Of a stretch of 64,000 nt of DNA, positions 62,527-64,000 are shown piece after piece (positions within the stretch are counted from its first letter, which is position 1; each line of letters starts with the position of its first letter). Origin of the DNA: Streptomyces sp. NBC_00376 (GTDB taxonomy: Bacteria; Actinomycetota; Actinomycetes; Streptomycetales; Streptomycetaceae). A model generated the notes under the pieces. It was not told where the DNA came from. It saw only the letters and a list, made by a program, of their open reading frames with translations, and did not search any database. The position numbers and the translations under genes are program-made. The stretch is from positions 8,866,001-8,930,000 of the forward strand of contig NZ_CP107960.1 in NCBI RefSeq assembly GCF_036077095.1, read 5' to 3'.

Positions 62527-63053
62527 CCGGCCAACGCCACGCCGCCACCGAATCCCACCGGCCCTTTGCTGAACCGGTCCGGCTCGACCTGTCCGATCCC
62601 GACACCCTGCGTCATCTGTGGGACCTTCAGCGGGCCTCCTACGCGGTCGAAGCCCGGCTCACCGGCTTCGACGGCATCCCGCCCCTGCACGAGTCCCTTG
62701 AGCAGTTGCGCGCGTGTGACGAGTCCTTCCTCGGGGTTCGCGACGAGTTGAGACTTGTCGGAGCGGTCGCCTGGACCCGCTTGTCGAATGGTGCTCTGGA
62801 CATCTGCCGCCTCGTGGTCCATCCCGTCGCGCATCGCCGCGGCGTCGCAACGGCACTGCTCGACGCTCTGGACTCGATCGAGCCTGCGGAACTGACCGTC
62901 GTCTCCACCGGAACCGCCAACCTGCCTGCGGTCGCGCTCTATCGTCAGCGCGGATTCATACCAGTCGGCGAGCGCCAAGTCGCGCCCGGCGTCACGGTCA
63001 CACTGCTGGAACGTAAGAACGCATCAGCATCTCAGTCAATCCACAACTCTTGA
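62523..63053 (+). CDS. GNAT-family acetyltransferase
   Basis: 176 residues, ATG 62523 overlapping the IS256 stop (ATGA). The acetyl-CoA loop is ICRLVVHPVAHRRGVATALL and the closing motif ANLPAVALYRQRGFIPVGER. Such enzymes acetylate amines of small molecules, peptides or toxins; substrate unknown. The coupled start suggests that it travelled with, or was fused to, the IS256 copy as a passenger gene. Confidence 0.85.
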   Translation: MTGQRHAATESHRPFAEPVRLDLSDPDTLRHLWDLQRASYAVEARLTGFDGIPPLHESLEQLRACDESFLGVRDELRLVGAVAWTRLSNGALDICRLVVHPVAHRRGVATALLDALDSIEPAELTVVSTGTANLPAVALYRQRGFIPVGERQVAPGVTVTLLERKNASASQSIHNS

Positions 63054-63461
63054 CAATTGCTCCCCGCTTGACCGTGGTGTTCATGCTCGGCACAAGCGTC
63101 GGACTCACCGGACTGCTCGCCAAGGACACCTCCGGCGCGACCGGCCTGCCGTCGGCGCTGGGCTGGGATGATTACCTGCCTGGCAAGCGTCGTCGCGGTG
63201 GCACTGCTGTGGGGAAGGCCGCGAGGCAGACTTCTAGCGGTATGCGACGCGGCCGCGCACCGATCGCCCCCGCGGTGCTCCCCCCATCCTCCGGATCGGT
63301 AGAGGGCACGGCGTGACGTGCTGATCACGGGGTCCGTTTCTGCGTCGCTGTCTCCAGCGCCTTCCTCAGCTCAACCTGTCCCGTCGTCAGTCCGGCCAGA
63401 GCAGTCGCTGGAAGCACTGAACAGCTCAGACGGATGGGCAGTGGGGCACGCTGACACAGGG
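63054..63461. other. Stretch without a supported gene
   Basis: A plus frame to 63316 begins RLTVVFMLGTSVGLTGLLAK and may be a membrane-protein remnant, but no start, stop or family supports it. Nothing else seen. Confidence 0.4.
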
Positions 63462-64000
63462 TCAGGCGCGGCGTGACGGCGCCAGGCCGGCCTCGTACGC
63501 GACGATGGCCGCCTCTACTCGGTTGCGCGCGCCCAGCTTCGAGAGCACTGCGCTGACGTGGGCCTTCACCGTGCCTTCGACCAGGTGCAGACTGCTTGCG
63601 ATCTCTGCGTTGGACTGCCCGGCCCCGAGTCCGGCCAGTACCTGGCGCTCCCGTTCCGTGAGCCGTTCCAGCGAGCGGTGGGGGTGTGCCGCCCTGTGGG
63701 CGCGCATCCCGGTGATGACGCGGCCGGCGACTCTGGGGGACAGGCAGGCGCCACCGGCGCCCACCGCCCGCACGCCGTTGAGGAGTTCCCTCGGGTCGTC
63801 GGCCTTCAGCAGGAAGCCGTCGGCGCCTTCCTCCAGGGCGCGGGTGATGTACTCGTCCTGGCCGAAGGTGGTCAGCATGATCACACCCACCGTGGCCAGC
63901 TCCCGGTGGAGCCGCGCGACCGCCGTCAGCCCGTCCATGCCGGGCATCTGGATGTCCAACAGGACCACGTCCGGCCGGTGCCGGCGAGTGAGCGCGATGG
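63462..64000 (-). CDS. NarL/FixJ-type response regulator, N-terminus outside window
   Basis: The frame is open to the window edge, giving the last ~179 residues. Receiver domain: phosphoacceptor Asp in VVLLDIQMPGMDG, switch Thr in VIMLTTFGQDEY, and Lys in GFLLKADDP. C-terminal LuxR HTH: RLTERERQVLAGLGAGQSNA, EIASSLHLVEGTVKAHVSAV. It controls transcription after phosphorylation by a sensor kinase, whose gene is probably just outside on the right. Confidence 0.92.
   Translation of the reverse strand, partial: IALTRRHRPDVVLLDIQMPGMDGLTAVARLHRELATVGVIMLTTFGQDEYITRALEEGADGFLLKADDPRELLNGVRAVGAGGACLSPRVAGRVITGMRAHRAAHPHRSLERLTERERQVLAGLGAGQSNAEIASSLHLVEGTVKAHVSAVLSKLGARNRVEAAIVAYEAGLAPSRRA

Noticed and set aside
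1..64000. tRNA, rRNA, CRISPR array or replication origin
   Set aside because: I saw no cloverleaf with a CCA-adjacent acceptor stem, no regularly spaced repeats and no iteron or DnaA-box cluster; inspection by eye could miss a single tRNA.

Overview
The window is high-GC actinobacterial DNA. Codon use, GTG/TTG starts, GGAGG ribosome sites and the gene families (LAL regulator, HxlR, IclR, LexA-like winged helix, DUF6262, IS families common in streptomycetes) point to Streptomyces or a close relative. The very high load of insertion sequences, gene fragments and plasmid/phage remnants suggests a chromosome arm, a linear plasmid or an integrated accessory island rather than core chromosome.

Layout. 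1-8.4 kb: aquaporin, HXXEE membrane protein, an IS6/IS5 junction, then a TetR / serine hydrolase divergon with a perfect palindromic operator, an aldehyde dehydrogenase and broken ABC and alcohol dehydrogenase genes. 9-16.8 kb: a large LAL-type LuxR regulator and a tandem set of repeat proteins (ankyrin, leucine-rich, HEAT-like fragment). 17-22.2 kb: broken recombinase, GNAT and MocR genes, then an HxlR regulator divergent from a thioesterase-SDR fusion and a DHA2 exporter. 22.3-42.1 kb: mobile-element territory with an IS110-type element, an IclR/ModA-like divergon, two MFS genes (one broken), resolvase, secreted HNH nuclease (frameshifted), aminoglycoside-phosphotransferase-like kinase, an IS3-IS30-group II intron nest, and three IS6 copies, two of which carry an IS110 insert. 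42.5-48.7 kb: one 1,895-codon gene coding for a four-part terpenoid enzyme. 48.8-64 kb: IS21 relics and a full IS21, more IS6 (one again with the IS110), a Tn554-like integrase/DUF6262 pair, small uncharacterised genes, a phage-tail fragment, a GNAT gene and the end of a NarL-type response regulator.

Two things stand out. First, three identical IS110-family elements (26221-27657, 40100-41536, 53346-54782) sit at exactly the same site in the catalytic-motif codons of IS6 transposase genes. Their 5' non-coding region can be read as a bridge RNA: two loops hold four guides, two matching the element's own ends and two matching the IS6 target, all sharing a GC core. Second, the minus-strand gene 43048-48735 fuses a class I terpene synthase domain, a class II-like alpha/alpha-barrel cyclase domain with a DxDTT motif, and two tandem berberine-bridge-type FAD oxidases in one chain, in effect a putative terpene pathway in a single protein. 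Neither claim could be tested by search here.
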